In this document: positions 36,598 to 47,540 of the stretch, one piece after another
Layout: the number at the start of each line of letters is the position of its first letter
How positions within the stretch are numbered: position 1 is the stretch's first letter
Assembly (NCBI RefSeq): GCF_945859705.1
Contig: NC_079134.1
Coordinates: forward strand, 16,843,545-16,907,544
Reading direction: 5' to 3'
Length of the DNA stretch: 64,000 bases
From: Episyrphus balteatus
Taxonomy: Eukaryota; Arthropoda; Insecta; Diptera; Syrphidae
Made by a program: the position numbers and the translations under genes
The notes under the pieces: model-generated
Told to the model about the DNA's origin: nothing
Database searches by the model: none
What the model saw: only the letters and a program-made list of their open reading frames with translations

Positions 36598-38221
36598 TAT
36601 ATGTATACCTACCTATGAATTAAAAAATTAAGTAAAATAAACTTGTCAGACTTTCTAAATCAAGATGCTTATCATCCAAATATGTATGTATGTATGTAAT
36701 ATGTAACGCATTATTGGTTTTACCTCCACTCCCAAAATTTTCTGTCGGGTCTCAAAACAGCAAAAAAAAAAATGCTATTGCAAAGAAAATCATCATATTT
36801 AAATGTTTCTCGTTTTCAAACATTGTTTAAAAGACATTTGATTTTCCAATCCTGTAACACAACAATCCAATGAGTGTCATTCAGTTATGATATAACTAGC
36901 AGATAGCCTTTTTATAATAATCAGTTTAAAAATAAAAAGTATGTATATGTATACGTAAAAAAATACGCATACACCACCGTAACCGACCGACTATAAACAA
37001 TTTTTTTTTAACTGCTTATATTAGATTTTTACATAAGTGACTTTCAAAGCTGGAAGAGTGTCTTGAATTTGATAGGTTATCATGTTGAGAGCCTTCATAT
37101 CCAAATGTAATTTATAGTGATGAAAACAATTGAAGCTTAATGAAGTTGATTTATTTTCTGATGATCGACCAGTAATATGATGCCAATCGAAAATTTTACG
37201 TTTGCCTTTGCTATTGAGGGAAACTATTGAACCGTTATAATGAATGAGTTTTAATTATGATTTTTGCTAGGACTTGAACAAATACATAACCTATTTAAAA
37301 AAAAAAATTGTTTCAGTTATGACTTATGAGCTTTTGAGATTTTGTGATATCATTCGTTTTGGCTCAATATATGTAGCAGATAAAATAGTGATTTGAACTA
37401 TAAAGTCACAAAAGAACTAAAACTGAAAAAAGTACTCATACGCCACAGTGACTTAAAAACTAATTTTTTTGTTCAACCAGAGTAGTTTTTAAAATTGGTA
37501 GGCCTGACAATGGGTAGTTATGCTTTGGGTTTGTGGGGAGCCTCTCACAAATTATGCTGAGAGTGGTTGTATTTAAAAATCAATTAATGATAATGTTGAA
37601 AAATGTTTTTGAAGTTGAAACACAAGTTAAAGAACACAAAAAAAAAAAACAATGAGCCCAGTAAAAAAATGGTCGAGCACACTTCTTAAAACTAATGCGT
37701 TAACAAAAAATATTTTGATTTAACAATTTAAAAGAAAACCAAAATAAATACAACTCTCTCTCTTGGAAGTCACTTAAAAGTTTTAATTACCAAGTTTCAA
37801 GAAAATATCTTAGTTTAGGTTGTTGGTTAAGATATGTCCAGATAAACAGAAACGCCGACATATATTACTTATTCCGACAGTTTAATTTAAATTGCTCTAC
37901 TTTCTAATAATTCTTTTCTTTCAATATTTTTATTTTTGTTTGTATTTAAGAAATAAAGCCCAAAGTTCAAGTAAATGTTCGCACTTGATCCTTAACTATG
38001 TAACCCCAAGAAAAAAAGTTTTTTTTTTGTTATCAAACAAGAAAAAGTATTCTTAAGTAAACTTCCGAAAATGTGTGTTAAACGAGGTATGAAAAAGGAT
38101 ATATGAACATTTTCATTTGGGGTCAAGTTTATTTTATCATGACATCAAATTTTATTTCATTCCAACTATTCAAAGTATTCCAACAACTTGACAGCTATAA
38201 ATATTTTTTTTTTGAAACTTA

Positions 38222-38350
38222 TGGCGTTTTCGATTGGCAGTCCGGAAGCGTCCGGAATCATTCTGAAAAAATTTTATTCATACAAAACTGTCAGTTTTGT
38301 GCGAATAAAACGCTTTCAGAATGATTCCGGACTACCAATCGAAATTACTA
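38222..38350. mobile_element. 129-bp palindromic MITE with TTA target duplication
   Basis: TTTCGATTGGCAGTCCGGA at the left pairs with TCCGGACTACCAATCGAAA at the right, and CGGAATCATTCTGAAA recurs inside both arms, so almost the whole element folds into a hairpin. TTA flanks both sides (38219-38221, 38351-38353). Block II copy A preserves the empty site with a single TTA (GGAACTTAGATAATG, 30144-30158). Confidence 0.85.
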
Positions 38351-38377
38351 TTAGATAAATATACCTTTGTATAAATA

Positions 38378-38882
38378 GGTCTGTTTAATGAATCTGATCC
38401 GCACAGAAAAGATCCGAAAAGTACAGGTTTGTGTGTTTCATGAAGAAAAACCTTGCCCTAAACTGTTCAACAAACTGTCATTTTGTGTTCCTTGAAGTTT
38501 TCCAGCACAGATTAGTTCAAGTTTTTCTGCACCTACTTTTGAGGTAGAGCAAACGAGTGAGAAGTGTCAAACAGCAACTGATTTGTTTTATTCTTACAAA
38601 AATATATTTAAATAAATTCAAAATAATGAAATTTTGTTTAGAATCTTCTTAATATGAAGAAAAATTCAAAATGTGAACAAATATTCTGATTAATTATAAT
38701 TTATTTGAATGAAAAGTCATAACAAAAAAATTATTTTTATTTTAAGTTTCAAAACTGATAGGCAAAAGTCAACCCTATAAAATAGGAAGGTGTACTTTTC
38801 TGATCTTTTTTGTTCTGACAGTTTTTAAGAATTTGTGCTGTTCTGATCTTTTCTGTTCTAGTTTTTCTTCATTAAACAGACC
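38378..38882. mobile_element. GGTCTGTTTAATGAA-terminus MITE, copy 2 (505 bp)
   Basis: Same perfect 15-bp ends and interior as 18112-18630. TA is present outside both ends (38376-38377 and 38883-38884). Block II copy A has the empty site (GGCATAAATATTTTATATTT at ~30168-30187). Together the two copies define a TA-inserting non-autonomous family. Confidence 0.88.
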
Positions 38883-39390
38883 TAATATTTTATATTTTGA
38901 GATTAAAAAGGGTTTAAAAGAATTTTAATCTATTTGCTTTAAAGCACAAATCATATCAGTATTTCTAAGAAAAAAATTTTAATGCTTTTTCCATTTCAAT
39001 TACGTCAATCATAAATTCTTTATTTCTTGTTTATGAAAAAAAATCTACTCAATTTTTATTGTTATCTTTAGAGAATAAATTCTTGACTTTGTTGCTGTTT
39101 AACATTCTCATGTTATTTAAGAGCAAAACAAGTCGAGTGAAAATTTATAATCAAGTTCTCGTATTCCTTTATGCCTTCACTTTGCTGGATAAAATCTCTA
39201 TAAATTATGCATGTTCCCTGGACATAATGCCTTAATAAAATTAGATATGCAGACTAACTAGAAGTTAAATTGTTTATTTTCTAATTTTTGAATTTAAATT
39301 ATTTTGCATGTACTCGTACACTTTTTGATGCCATAACAGAATGTGAGTTACTTCAAAAGAATGTCATTCTTTAAAATTATGACATCGGGA

Positions 39391-40061
39391 AGGATATTGC
39401 TAGGCAACCTATGTGCATTGTGCAAGCTGTTTCTTTAAACTCTTCCTTTAGGAAAATATAACACTCAACAGGTGGTATAACGATGAGGGTAGATAGTCCT
39501 ATGACGCGATCTAATCATCATATAATTAAACGGCGAGCATAGTTTTTGTGGTACAAATTACCGGGCCCCCAAAAACCGAAGGGGCATAAATTATACACGG
39601 AACGAAAGAGAATGACGCGTAGATGTGCAGAATCACATTTTTTTTTACTTTTTATTAACCGAAATAACGAAATTAAGCAAATTAAAATTCGATACAAAAT
39701 AAAAAAAAAACAAAAACAAAACAAAAACAAAAACAACTGGAATTCTATTGGAAAATTTCCAATCGACTGGAATGAAATGTCATTCATGACTGAATGAATG
39801 AATGAAAGCATTCAGCGAAAATCAAAAAACATTAAGGTGGGTTCAAATTGGTGCGTTGTTTTAAGATCGCACGTAAACTATGGTTAACTTTCATTGTTTT
39901 AGTTATCTAAGTTTAGAAAGTAAGATGTTTGTTTTATTACCATGAATTTTTTTGTTAAAATCGAATTCTATTAAAATCAAGTCTATTACTTTTGTAAACA
40001 CTTTTGATACCAATGAAATCTATTTTCGTCCTTTTCTCTCTTGAAAGAACATAAGAATTTG
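39391..40061. other. Unassigned stretch
   Basis: Sequence after the block II duplication. A slightly GC-richer patch at 39530-39640 includes ACCGGGCCCCC. No gene or repeat structure recognised; overlapping frames on both strands at 39.52-39.81 kb look like chance. Confidence 0.45.
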
Positions 40062-40346
40062 TCAGCAATTACATGAAGCCTCGAGAGGCGCGACTCTTTT
40101 TAAACATAATGAGTGCAAAAGAGAAAAAGATGAAAGAAAAAATTATCCGACCGGAGAGTCGTGGGTCGGAGTCCGAGACTCTTTTTTGACGTTTCTTTTT
40201 CCACTTTTTCTTTTTTCAACATTCCCTCACATTTCTTTTTGCTTCTTGGTGCAATACAACAACAACAAATTTTAATTCAAAAGATAAATGTCAAATTTGA
40301 GTCCTTGACTCAAGAGGCATCGTGTAATAGTACGCGCCTCACAGAA

Positions 40347-41294
40347 TGATTACACACCCGACAAACAATTTTGGTTTTATAAAGCTTTACAGATGCAATT
40401 GTTGCTTCTTTAAAGCATTATAGAAGCAAAATTGTTAGTAGGGCAGCCACACAAAAAAATATAAAAGTTCTGACCTGGGATTGCGACTAGATTTTTCATA
40501 TAGTTTTTGGGTCGCTGAAACCGAATCCGAATTCCGTTTTGCTCCATCACGTCAGGTTTTCGAGATAACCTCATAAAATGTCACGAAAACAAAAAATTTG
40601 TTTCTCTGATCTGGATGTGCGAATATGTTAATCATATAGTTTTTGGATCACTGAATCCAGACTCGAAGTCAATTTCGCCCTATCACGTCAGGTTTCTGGG
40701 ATATCCTCAAAAAAATGTCAAAACCAAAAAAACAAAAGTTTTTACCTGGGGTTGCGACAAAATTTTTCATATAGTTTTTGGGTCGCTGAAACCGAATCCG
40801 AAGTCTATTTTGGCGTATCACGTCAGGTTTTTGAAATATCCTCAAAAAATGTCTAAACTCAAAAAAAAAGTTCTTATCTGACATTTTTTGAGGATATCTC
40901 AAAAACCTGACATGATACGGAAAAATAGAGTTCAAATTCGGTTTAAGCAACCCAAAAACTATATGAAAAACTTAGACGCAACCCCAAATAAGAAATTTAG
41001 TTTTTTTGGTTTTGACATTTTTTGAGGATATCTCAGAAACCTGACGTGATAGGGCAAAATTGACTTCGAATCTGGATTCAGTGATCCAAAAACTATATGA
41101 TTTACATATTCGCATATCCAGATCAGTGAAAACAAATTTTTGTTTTCGTGACATTTTTTTAGGTTATCTCGAAAACCTGACGTGATGGGGCAAAACGGAC
41201 TCCAGATTCGGTTTCAGCGACCCAAAAACTATATGAAAAACTTAGTCGCAACCCCAGGTCAGAACTTTTTTTTTTTTTGTGGGTGTGTTATCAA
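40347..41294. mobile_element. FB-like foldback element with tandem subrepeats in both arms
   Basis: Each arm holds three tandem units of ~135 bp (40468-40595, 40597-40733, 40734-40870), mirrored in reverse order at ~40881-41275. Each unit contains CATATAGTTTTTGGGTCGCT-like and TATCACGTCAGGTTT-like phrases. Outer ends TGATTACACACCC (40347) and GGGTGTGTTATCA (41282-41294) form short inverted termini. The left side also carries an 87-bp hairpin (40357-40443). Long inverted repeats built of tandem direct repeats are the hallmark of Drosophila FB elements; family membership is inference. Short frames on both strands are mirror readings of the units. Confidence 0.8.
40357..40443. repeat. 87-bp hairpin repeat
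   Basis: CCCGACAAACAATTTTGG at the left and CAAAATTGTTAGTAGGG at the right are imperfect inverted ends; AAAGCTTTACAGA and CTTCTTTAAAGCATTATAGAAG pair further in. It could be an independent MITE inside the foldback element or part of its terminus. Confidence 0.6.
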
Positions 41295-41499
41295 AAGAAA
41301 TTTCGAAAAAAGAGTCAAGCCTTTTGAGGCTTCATGTAATAGCTGACTTTGACAGTTCCTTTACCATTTTACCAAGTTTTCACTTTAAGACGTTTACATT
41401 TTTGCATAAAAGGCACTAATATTTTATCGCCGCATGGCAAAGCGTTTTTCTTATGAGGTTCAGGGAAAACTAACAAAAACGTCTTTTTTGTTCCTTATC

Positions 41500-42556
41500 T
41501 ACAATAACCTAAAAAGTGAAAAAAAAGGGAAATTTACAAAATTAAATTTTTTTTATTTCTTTCTAGCGCTATTTGTTTTTGTTTATTAAAGCAAAAAATA
41601 AGCTTTTTGCATCATTATTTTTGATTTTAAGGTAAGAAAAACTGTCAAAAAATGAATTTGAAAATTTTGTAAAAAAGAGTTAAGGTATAACTACAACGGC
41701 CACTTTTTGCAAAAAGTCAAAAAGTGAACATTTTCAAACTCATTTTGTGACAGTTTTTCCCATCACAAAATTAAAAATATTGATGCAGAAAGCTTATTTT
41801 TTGGTTTAAAAAAACAATTTTTGTAGTTTTTTTCTAAAAAAAAATAGCGCTAGAAAGAAATAAAAATTTTTTAATTTTGTAAATTTCCCACTTTTTCACT
41901 TTTTAGGCCATTGTAGTTATGCCTTTAACAAATTGTTTTTATTCAAAAAAAATATGGTTTTCGCATTTTTTGTTTTAATTTTCTAGCCCGAAGAACCATA
42001 CAAAAATGCGTTTGAAAATTGTCACTTTTGTACTTTTTCACTTTTTGAGCCAATGTAGTTAAAAGCCACTTAATGCAAAAAGTCAATAAGTCAACATTTT
42101 CAAACTCATTTTGTGATAGTTTTTTCGACCAAAAAATTAAAAATAATAATGCAGAAAGCTTATTTTTTGGTTTGAAAAACAATTTTTGTAGTTTTTTCCA
42201 AAAACAAATGGAGCTTGAAAAGAAATAAATTTTTTTTACTTTTGTAAATTTCCCACTTTTTCACTTTTTAGGTCATTGTAGTTAAGCCTCAAGGCTTTAA
42301 AAGTATAACTACAACGGCAACTTTTTGCAAAAAGTCAAAAAGTGATAGATTCAAACTCATTTTATGACAGTTTTTACGACGACAAAATAAAAAATAATGA
42401 TGCAAAAAGCTTATTTTTTGGTTTAAAAAAAAATGTTTGGTAGTTTTTTCCAAAAATTAAAAAAAAAAAAACAAATATTGCTAGAAAGAAATAAAAAAAA
42501 ATTTAATTTTGTAAATTTCCCACTTTTTCACTTTTTAGGTCATTGTAGTTATGGTT
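41500..42556. repeat. Cluster of ~250-bp repeats, one inverted and three direct
   Basis: One minus-strand unit (41500-41690) is followed by plus-strand units at 41692-41930, ~42055-42290 and 42297-42556, with a partial piece at ~41960-42055. Each contains ACTTTTTGCAAAAAGTCAA, AAGCTTATTTTTTGGTTT, TAGCGCTAGAAAGAAAT or its derivative, and TCCCACTTTTTCACTTTTTA, and ends in GTCATTGTAGTTA. The head-to-head first pair makes a foldback. The 79-aa minus frame at 41943-42182 is inside a unit. Confidence 0.85.
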
Positions 42557-42599
42557 TTAACATAAAAAAATAAAAAAAACGTTGTTGTGCGACGCAGTT

Positions 42600-43965
42600 G
42601 TCGTGGTAATGCCTTAAGAATTGATTTGTTTGATTAAAAAATGTCGCTTCTCACCACATAGTACCACGGATTACCTTTTTACTACAACTGTATATTATGA
42701 AGATCTACACCTGAACATACCTTTAATAAATGTGAACATATCTTTAATCATTATTAAGTGTCTGAACGCATTCATTAAAATTTTCCTGGAAGATTTGACA
42801 TTTCTCAAACGTCAAGCTGAAAGTTTTCTTCGTATTGTTAAGGAGTTTGGAAGTAACCGTGGCCGAAGGCAGTCGTGGCCGAAGGCAGTCGCAGCTCTTG
42901 GAGCTAGTAAAAGTTTAACGTAAAGTTATATTATCTGGACGAGTTACTAATGGGTCTGTGGGATTGCCCCAACCCATTCGTATGTCCAACAAACACGTGT
43001 GACTTATAAGTCAACACCAGCAATAGATAATTAGCCACAGCTAATTAATTCAAATAGTGATGGAGATCCGGACGAGTCACTTACGGGTCTGCGGGATGCC
43101 CCAACCCGTTCGTGTGTCCTGCAAAGAACGTGCGACTTTGAAGTCGACATAAATCATCAACAGCAACAGACAATTAGCCACAGCTAATAATAACACAAAA
43201 AGTGACTAGGATGGATAATTACATCGCCATAAAACAGGGAAACTAGTATGTACAAAAAGTTAAACTGTGCTAACAGTACAACATAACACACCACAACAGT
43301 AAATAGCGGCATTTCATCGCACGCTATATCCATACAAGTAAGCGGTACGAATCATAACGGCGCATCGAAACACCTGATGCTAAAACTGAAAGCATATTCC
43401 CTAGTACATCTAAAATACTTTAAAACATATTCGCCAGTTAATTGATTTAATTTCATCTAAATTGAATGTTTTATTGTTTGCTACAATGTGATTTTACTTG
43501 TATGTTTAATGTATATATGGCGCTCTCGCTTCATAAACTCAAAAAACAAAAAAGAAAAGAAACGAAAAAAAAATAAAAATCTCAAGCAATATGTTAGATA
43601 TTAAGCATATCACTGCACTGGCCAGTTTTCGTATATATGTAGTTTTAAGATAGGTTAAGTTTATTGTATATATGTATTCGTGACTACCGTCACAAACAAA
43701 TTCAACTAAATGCTTATGAGCAAAAGCAGTCCAACCATATATTTAGTTTTATATAAATACTGACAGCCACGAGGCTTTACAAAAAAAATACTCGAAAAAG
43801 AAGGCAATACTTTATAGCCACTTTAGTACAATAAAAGCTATTGTTAGAATAAGATATAAAATGTAACCTAACTTTGAAGACTCAATAAAATTCAATTCAA
43901 TTCAATTCGTATTGTTAATTTGAGAACACCAACTTCAAATAAAGAGTAAATTCTAATTGAATATC
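42600..43965 (+). mobile_element. Possible retroelement 3' region with internal duplications
   Basis: Composition is higher in GC and steadier than the surroundings. A 100-codon plus frame (42621-42923) ends in a basic tail and contains a 16-bp tandem duplication (CGTGGCCGAAGGCAGT twice, ~42859-42890). Two ~120-bp direct repeats follow, 42936-43050 and 43067-43190, each with GGACGAGT, GGGTCTG.GGGAT, GCCCCAACCC and ACAGCTAAT. Near the end are TATATAAATAC (~43753), AATAAAAG and AATAAAATTCAATTCAATTC (43884 on), suggestive of promoter and polyadenylation signals in an LTR or a LINE tail. No diagnostic protein motif was seen; a decayed non-coding gene is an alternative. Confidence 0.3.
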
Positions 43966-44799
43966 GTTTTTTTATTGCGGAAAAATATAAAATAAATAAA
44001 AAAAAACCATTTGCGATCAAAATATATTTTTTCCTGGTATAGTTATTGTGAAAAAGTCAAATTACTGTGACTTTTCTTCCCGTGATTGTCTTCAGGATAT
44101 TTTGTCTCTGTAAAACGACAGCATACGGCCAAAATAATTAACTTTCTACTTCATCTTCACTCAGATCTTAATAATATCTGCAATTTCCTATTGATTTTGA
44201 TTTAATTGAATTTATATTACCGAAGAAAATAAACAAAATTATTGATCAAAGGAATCTCTGGTTTTATTTTGCAGAAGTTGTTTTGATTTCAGATTGACGT
44301 ACGTGTTAAAATTGTTGTCAAAGGACACATACACAATCGCAAAAAGAAGTCGGTCTGTTTTCATGTTCCTACAAGCTAAATGAAAAAAAAAATGGTGTGA
44401 ATGACAAATTTGAGTGAAGTTGGGTGGAGGTTGAATGATTGACGGATTGAATTTGAACGAATGGAACATGAAACAGGTTGAATTGAATTGAAATGCAAGG
44501 TGCAAACACAATGCCCTTAAGGAGATTACACTTTGCATTTTCTTTTTCGATACTTTTTTTACGTAGTTGAGCGTAGTTAAAACGTAGTTCGACAATATCT
44601 AAATCAGGCTTAAAATATATAAAAAAGTAGGTATATTATATATTCCTGTGTAAAAAGTGTAGTTAATCGTAAGAAAACAACAACAAATACTATAAAAAAT
44701 AAAGAAACTATTTTGGTATTATTGTGTTCAAAATTGTTGCAAATAAAAAAAAAATAAAGAAATTGGCACTCGAATTTCGAGGGCTGGGTCGGCTAGTAT
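43966..44799. other. Unassigned stretch ending in a repeat-like boundary
   Basis: A 118-codon minus frame at 44239-44595 has no domain and is not supported. At 44764-44797, CGAATTTCGAGGGCTGGGTC followed by GGCTAGTATG resembles, on the minus strand, the CTAGC..ACCC start of the dispersed repeat at 7746, so a reverse-oriented fragment may end here. Confidence 0.35.
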
Positions 44800-46330
44800 G
44801 CTTTAATTGTTGACTTAATAAATGGAGTGTAAGTAGGTAAGTGTATTCAATGTAAAAATTATGCTTTAAGACAACTTAAATCTACTTAATCATTAAAACT
44901 CCTGACAAAAAAAAACTTTGCGTAAAAGTAATTAACAGAAGTTTTCAAAAAGTACCACTGAGTGGTTTGGCATTAATTATTACATTTTCATCTCTAAAGT
45001 TAATTATTTATTTATGATTTAATAGTAGTTGCGTTCAACACTCTACAATGAGTGCACATGACATCCAAAACTCCATACCAAGCTTAAAAAAATCACTGGG
45101 CTTTAACTTTGAAAACTAATTTCCTTTTATATACACTCTTTTCTGAAAGTATAACCTAAACTAATTCATCAAATTCAATGTCTTTATTGCCTTAGGATTG
45201 GTAAAAGTAATTATGGGTAGGTATGACCAGTATGCCTACAGGATTAAATTTTATTTTTGTTTAAAATATAATCATCCTTTTAAATCAGAAATTGGAGCAA
45301 AATAAATTTAAACTACGACGAAAAAGAGAGTCATTCAAGTTTACGCGTTTGTCTGTACATAAAGTACTTAGAATGGTTACACACAGTTTTGATGGCCCCT
45401 CCAGTATTGGACAGTACCTTTGAATTTGTAAATTTGTTTAGAAAAAGAGAAAGACAAGTAAAAACTAAATTTCTCTCAAAGAGAATTTCGTAAGCAAATA
45501 ATATTCTCTTGGTCACGTTAACACAGGAATTTAAAATGTAAATTTGTGCAACTGTAGAGAGTTATTTTAGTTTGTGTTTTTTGCCAAAAATGTGTTGGAA
45601 TGTTTAGTATTTTGTATCAAGTTTAGATGATTTTTACCTGTTTCCATGTTTTTTCGTGAACACATTTTAATTTACTTCTGTTCACAGATTACAGATATGT
45701 AAATATAAGTTTTCAAATTTGTTCCTGCCATAAAACCTAATTTCCGAAACCTGTGTAAAATATGCCGGTCTCATAAATTTTAACTTAAGAATTTTCACAG
45801 AGGGAAATAAAATTAGTGGAAAGTTTAAAATTAATTACGTAGAAAGGAATTATTAGATACTTCACCTCCAGATGTCATTACGAAAACTTTATGTGGAAAA
45901 AGGAATTGCACGAGGAGTTTGACTTGAAGTTCATTAATTAATGTCGAAGAACAAAATAAAAAAATAAAATGGACTGTTTTTAAAGCAAAGTAGTTTAAAA
46001 ATGTTCAGGTTTTTATAATTTCTTATTTTTACGGAATAATTTAATGGATAGGTTATGGTCAGTTCACACGAATTTAACACAAACAAAAAAAAAAAAAAAT
46101 TGTTCGAAAATTCATTCAAAAAAATGTAGAGAAAATTTATGTAGGACGGCTTCGAATTTCCATTACAAATCGAAAATCTACAGAAATAACTTTATACGAC
46201 TTTTTTTAATAAAAAAAGGTGACTGTTTTTGATCTTTTGTATTGTTTTTCTTTACGATAGATTAATTTTCTATGAATTTTATTAATAAATGGAATAGAAA
46301 TATAAAGAATAGATTGTTTTCATGCAAAAA
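44800..46330 (+). repeat. Block III, copy 1
   Basis: Colinear with 46.74-47.54 kb: AAAAGTAATTAACAGAAGTT; TTTGGCATTAATTATTA against TTGGCATTAATGATTA; ACAAGTAAAAA..AAATTT followed by CAAAG.GAATTT.GTAAGCA; and TATGGTCAGTTCA. It is also the partner of the inverted segment at 35.35-36.44 kb. No gene is supported. Confidence 0.75.
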
Positions 46331-46739
46331 TAAATCTGAAAAATTTCTTTCCCTTCAAACAACGATAATAATGTTCAGCATATAATTTTTGTTTTTTCTC
46401 GAAATCATCTTTTTTTGAGAAAAAGTCAGACACAATTTTTATTTCCGATATAACATTCACTATCTCACAAAACATTAGCAGCATAGCAACATGGTGGTGG
46501 CATGGTGGGTAGTAGCATATTATAATGAGGACTCATTACAGAGTTTCATCATATCTTTAAGAGAAATGTTGTGAATATGGTTAACTCCAAAGTTGTTGCA
46601 GTTCACCTAGCATCTCTTTTCTGGTAGTTGGAGCATTTTAATTAGATATTCTTTGCTTAACCAAATTGTACAAATGAGTTCTTGATCATACCCTAAAAGT
46701 CATTTCCCAAAAAAGTCCATTAATTGCTGCCTAAAGTCC

Positions 46740-47540
46740 ATTAAGGATTACTCGATGTTAAATGATTTATTCAATGTTAAATAAGCTTTAAGACAGCTTT
46801 AATGCATTCAATCATCAACAACACTTGTGGAACGCCGCGCCGCTATAGCATAAAAGTAATTAACAGAAGTTTTAAAAAAAATTCACTGGGTTGGCATTAA
46901 TGATTATGTTCTCATCTCTTAATTTGATGATTTATTTATTACTTATCAAAACTTGCGTCCAGCACAAGGAGCAAAATGATACTCACGACGTATATAACTT
47001 ACCATAACCTACCTATAAAAAACTCACTGAGCTTTAACATTGTAAATTAATTTCATGTTAATTCGTGATTCTCTTTAAATATTGAAAATGGAAAATGGAA
47101 AAACAAGTAAAAAAAAAATTTCGTTCAAAGGGAATTTTGTAAGCATCTCATGAACTTTAAATACAATCCTCAAATCCTCAAAAAAAAAAAAAAAAAAAAA
47201 AATATGCAATTTTTTTTTCTTAAGGACAAATATAATGCATAGAATATGGTCAGTTCAAAAGAATTAAACGGAAACAAAAAAAAATAGATTTAAAAAAAAT
47301 GTTGAGAAATGTCTTTACTGGATTTTTCTTGATGAAAAGCAATAAGAAGGTGAGGTTGATCGAAATAAAAATGTATATTTTTTTACACAATCTAGATATA
47401 CGACGCGTAAGGAGCTTAAAAACAAAAGTTTACTTTTTAGTTTTTTTGAACTTTTGATTTTGTATTTCTTGGAATAGATTAATTTATCTAAACAAAAAAG
47501 GCAACACCTCAAAAAATATTATATTGCCTTTTTATTAAAC
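46740..47540 (+). repeat. Block III, copy 2 (shorter)
   Basis: Same anchor order as copy 1 compressed to ~800 bp by deletions, with a 24-A run near 47180. A GC-rich insertion (GGAACGCCGCGCCGCTATAG, ~46830) has no match in copy 1. Confidence 0.72.

Larger units (their letters stand above)
33816..37945. other. Extra ~4.1 kb in block II copy B
   Basis: Mosaic: a 64-codon frame at 33850-34044 with even composition; AT-rich sequence; an inverted repeat at 34787-35091; a minus-strand relative of block III (35350-36440); a truncated CAGGGTGTCC element (36455-36597); an ATGT microsatellite at ~36681; then plain AT-rich DNA to 37945. Probably the result of several insertions. Confidence 0.55.
32680..39390 (+). 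repeat. Block II segmental duplication, copy B
   Basis: Colinear partner of 27.04-31.50 kb. It is expanded by ~3.3 kb of extra sequence between 33816 and 37945 (copy A has ~835 bp between the same anchors) and by two small transposons at 38222-38350 and 38378-38882 that copy A lacks. It lacks copy A's DINE-like and PIF-like elements. No gene found. Confidence 0.82.

Noticed and set aside
40615..41154. Frames of 60-93 codons on both strands with repeated FGSLNPDSKSISPYHVRFL-like phrases
   Set aside because: The repetition is the tandem ~135-bp DNA unit of the foldback element read in different frames and orientations, not a repeat protein.
44239..44595. 118-codon minus-strand frame
   Set aside because: Longest non-repeat frame in the window, but it has no domain, its composition follows base content, and it has no gene context.
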